From assembly GCA_021772595.1 (NCBI GenBank), contig JAJFLS010000110.1:1-5476 (forward strand): DNA of 5,476 nucleotides, in the 5' to 3' direction. Of this stretch, positions 4,856 through 5,476 are shown piece after piece. Origin of the DNA: Opitutales bacterium. GTDB taxonomy: Bacteria > Verrucomicrobiota > Verrucomicrobiia > Opitutales > Opitutaceae. How positions within the stretch are numbered: position 1 is the stretch's first letter; each line of letters begins with the position of its first letter. A program made the translations under genes and the position numbers. The notes beneath the pieces were generated by a model that saw only the letters and a list, made by a program, of their open reading frames with translations, did not search any database and was not told the origin of the DNA.

Positions 4856-5099
4856 CTGCTTCAAAAGTACTTCCGCGTAGATCCGAGCAATCTGTGGACG
4901 ATCATCTTTGGTTGCAGCTTTGTCGAAGACCCCGACTCGTCGGTGGCTGCTCTAGGAACTCCGTGGTTTATAAATCGTTTGGGATAGATCTAAGAACTCA
5001 GACTTTAGGAGTGTTCATGTTGAGTAAGGGAATTATAGATACGGACTGTTTCGCATTTCACTCCATCGCCACGTTCGTACCTCCCTATTTGACCTCCGA
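4856..5099. other. Spacer without recognised gene
   Basis: Both strands are broken by stops. The only protein-like stretch is a 45-codon stop-to-stop frame on the minus strand (4817-4951) that runs into the end of the MITE-like element and has no start codon. I see no convincing terminator for the TPR gene that ends at 5100 and no RNA gene. Confidence 0.4.
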
Positions 5100-5476
5100 C
5101 TAATTAGCGGCTAGAAACGATTCCGCGTGTTGCAGCTGGTGTTGCCCAGGGTCAGCATCCACTGCGAGTTCGAGAAGCAGCTCGTAATACCGAGACGCCT
5201 TCATCGCGTCTCCACTCCGTTCCGCCGCAAGCCCTGTTCCGTACAAACTGTGGAATCTATTAGCGCTTCGCTCGAGGACCGTCTCATAGGCAGATGTCGC
5301 TTCTTTATATTGCTTCGCTTCCATTAGCATGTCGCCAAGAAGCTCGCCTGCGGGAAGGACTTCTCCAGGAGTGACTGCTTCTTTATTAGTGGCCGCCTCT
5401 AGTTCTGCGGCTTCCCGCATCATGGGCAGGGCATCTTCGCTGCGACCTTCCGCAAACGCCAACCAGGCTCGTACGG
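5100..5476 (-). CDS. C-terminal part of a tetratricopeptide-repeat protein, cut by window edge
   Basis: An open frame enters from the right edge and ends at TAG 5100-5102, giving 124 residues. It is helical and Ala/Leu/Glu-rich, with TPR-like helix pairs. One unit includes AWLAFAEGRSEDALPMMREA (3-22), and another spans ELLGDMLMEAKQYKEATSAY (44-63) and continues YETVLERSANRF. The next helix pair is LYGTGLAAERSGDAMKASRYYELLLEL (78-104). A loop AATNKEAVTPGEVLPAGELL joins the units. The Ala, Gly and Tyr spacing and the ANRF turn fit TPR consensus positions. TPRs are protein-interaction scaffolds; nothing here tells the partner or any N-terminal domain. An internal TTG at 5462 is not a likely start, because the frame is open to the edge and the TPR pattern already begins before it. 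Confidence 0.8.
   Translation of the reverse strand, partial: VRAWLAFAEGRSEDALPMMREAAELEAATNKEAVTPGEVLPAGELLGDMLMEAKQYKEATSAYETVLERSANRFHSLYGTGLAAERSGDAMKASRYYELLLELAVDADPGQHQLQHAESFLAAN

Noticed and set aside
4642..5103. 153-codon plus-strand open frame
   Set aside because: It translates straight through the MITE-like element and spacer. The product has no domain pattern, and no SD is seen.

Overview
The window is a moderately GC-rich bacterial chromosome segment with five protein-coding loci separated by unusually repeat-rich spacers. The gene content is a GntP-type permease, a lysophospholipid acyltransferase, a secreted aldose 1-epimerase, a secreted SnoaL/DUF4440-like protein and a TPR protein. 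The spacers carry GGCRCAAAA-type and ACCACGGAG-type 9-mer arrays. Together these suggest a free-living member of the Planctomycetota/Verrucomicrobiota group, perhaps an Opitutae-like verrucomicrobium. This assignment is inferred from family flavour and repeat style, because no rRNA or marker gene is present.

Layout: (1) 1-650, minus strand: the N-terminal part of a GntP-family permease with an unusual ~85-residue insert; its leader is an 8-bp pyrimidine-rich tandem repeat. (2) 651-1053: spacer with an inverted repeat, a fossil of the 3' end of a plsC-like gene, a 49-bp repeat that folds as a complete three-way junction, and another hairpin. (3) 1054-1824, plus strand: a PlsC-like acyltransferase whose stop codon lies inside a second identical copy of the 49-bp repeat. 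(4) 1825-2269: a 142-bp nested palindrome, one copy of a dispersed repeat and a 62-bp inverted repeat just after galM. (5) 2270-3400, minus: a secreted galactose mutarotase-like protein. (6) 3401-3927: spacer with fragments of several repeat families. (7) 3928-4416, minus: a small secreted DUF4440-like gene with its own SD and sigma70-like promoter, interrupted near its end by an in-frame TAA after which the conserved C-terminus continues to a second stop. (8) 4417-5099: spacer with a 9-mer repeat hairpin and a ~200-bp MITE-like element. (9) 5100-5476, minus: the C-terminal end of a TPR protein.

No operon is evident: the genes are widely spaced and each spacer is filled with palindromes. The permease and the secreted mutarotase would both fit sugar or sugar-acid use, but they are separated by an opposite-strand gene and nothing in the sequence links them. 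I see no defence, phage or CRISPR system. The notable biology is the density and nesting of non-coding palindromic repeats and their relation to the ends of genes.
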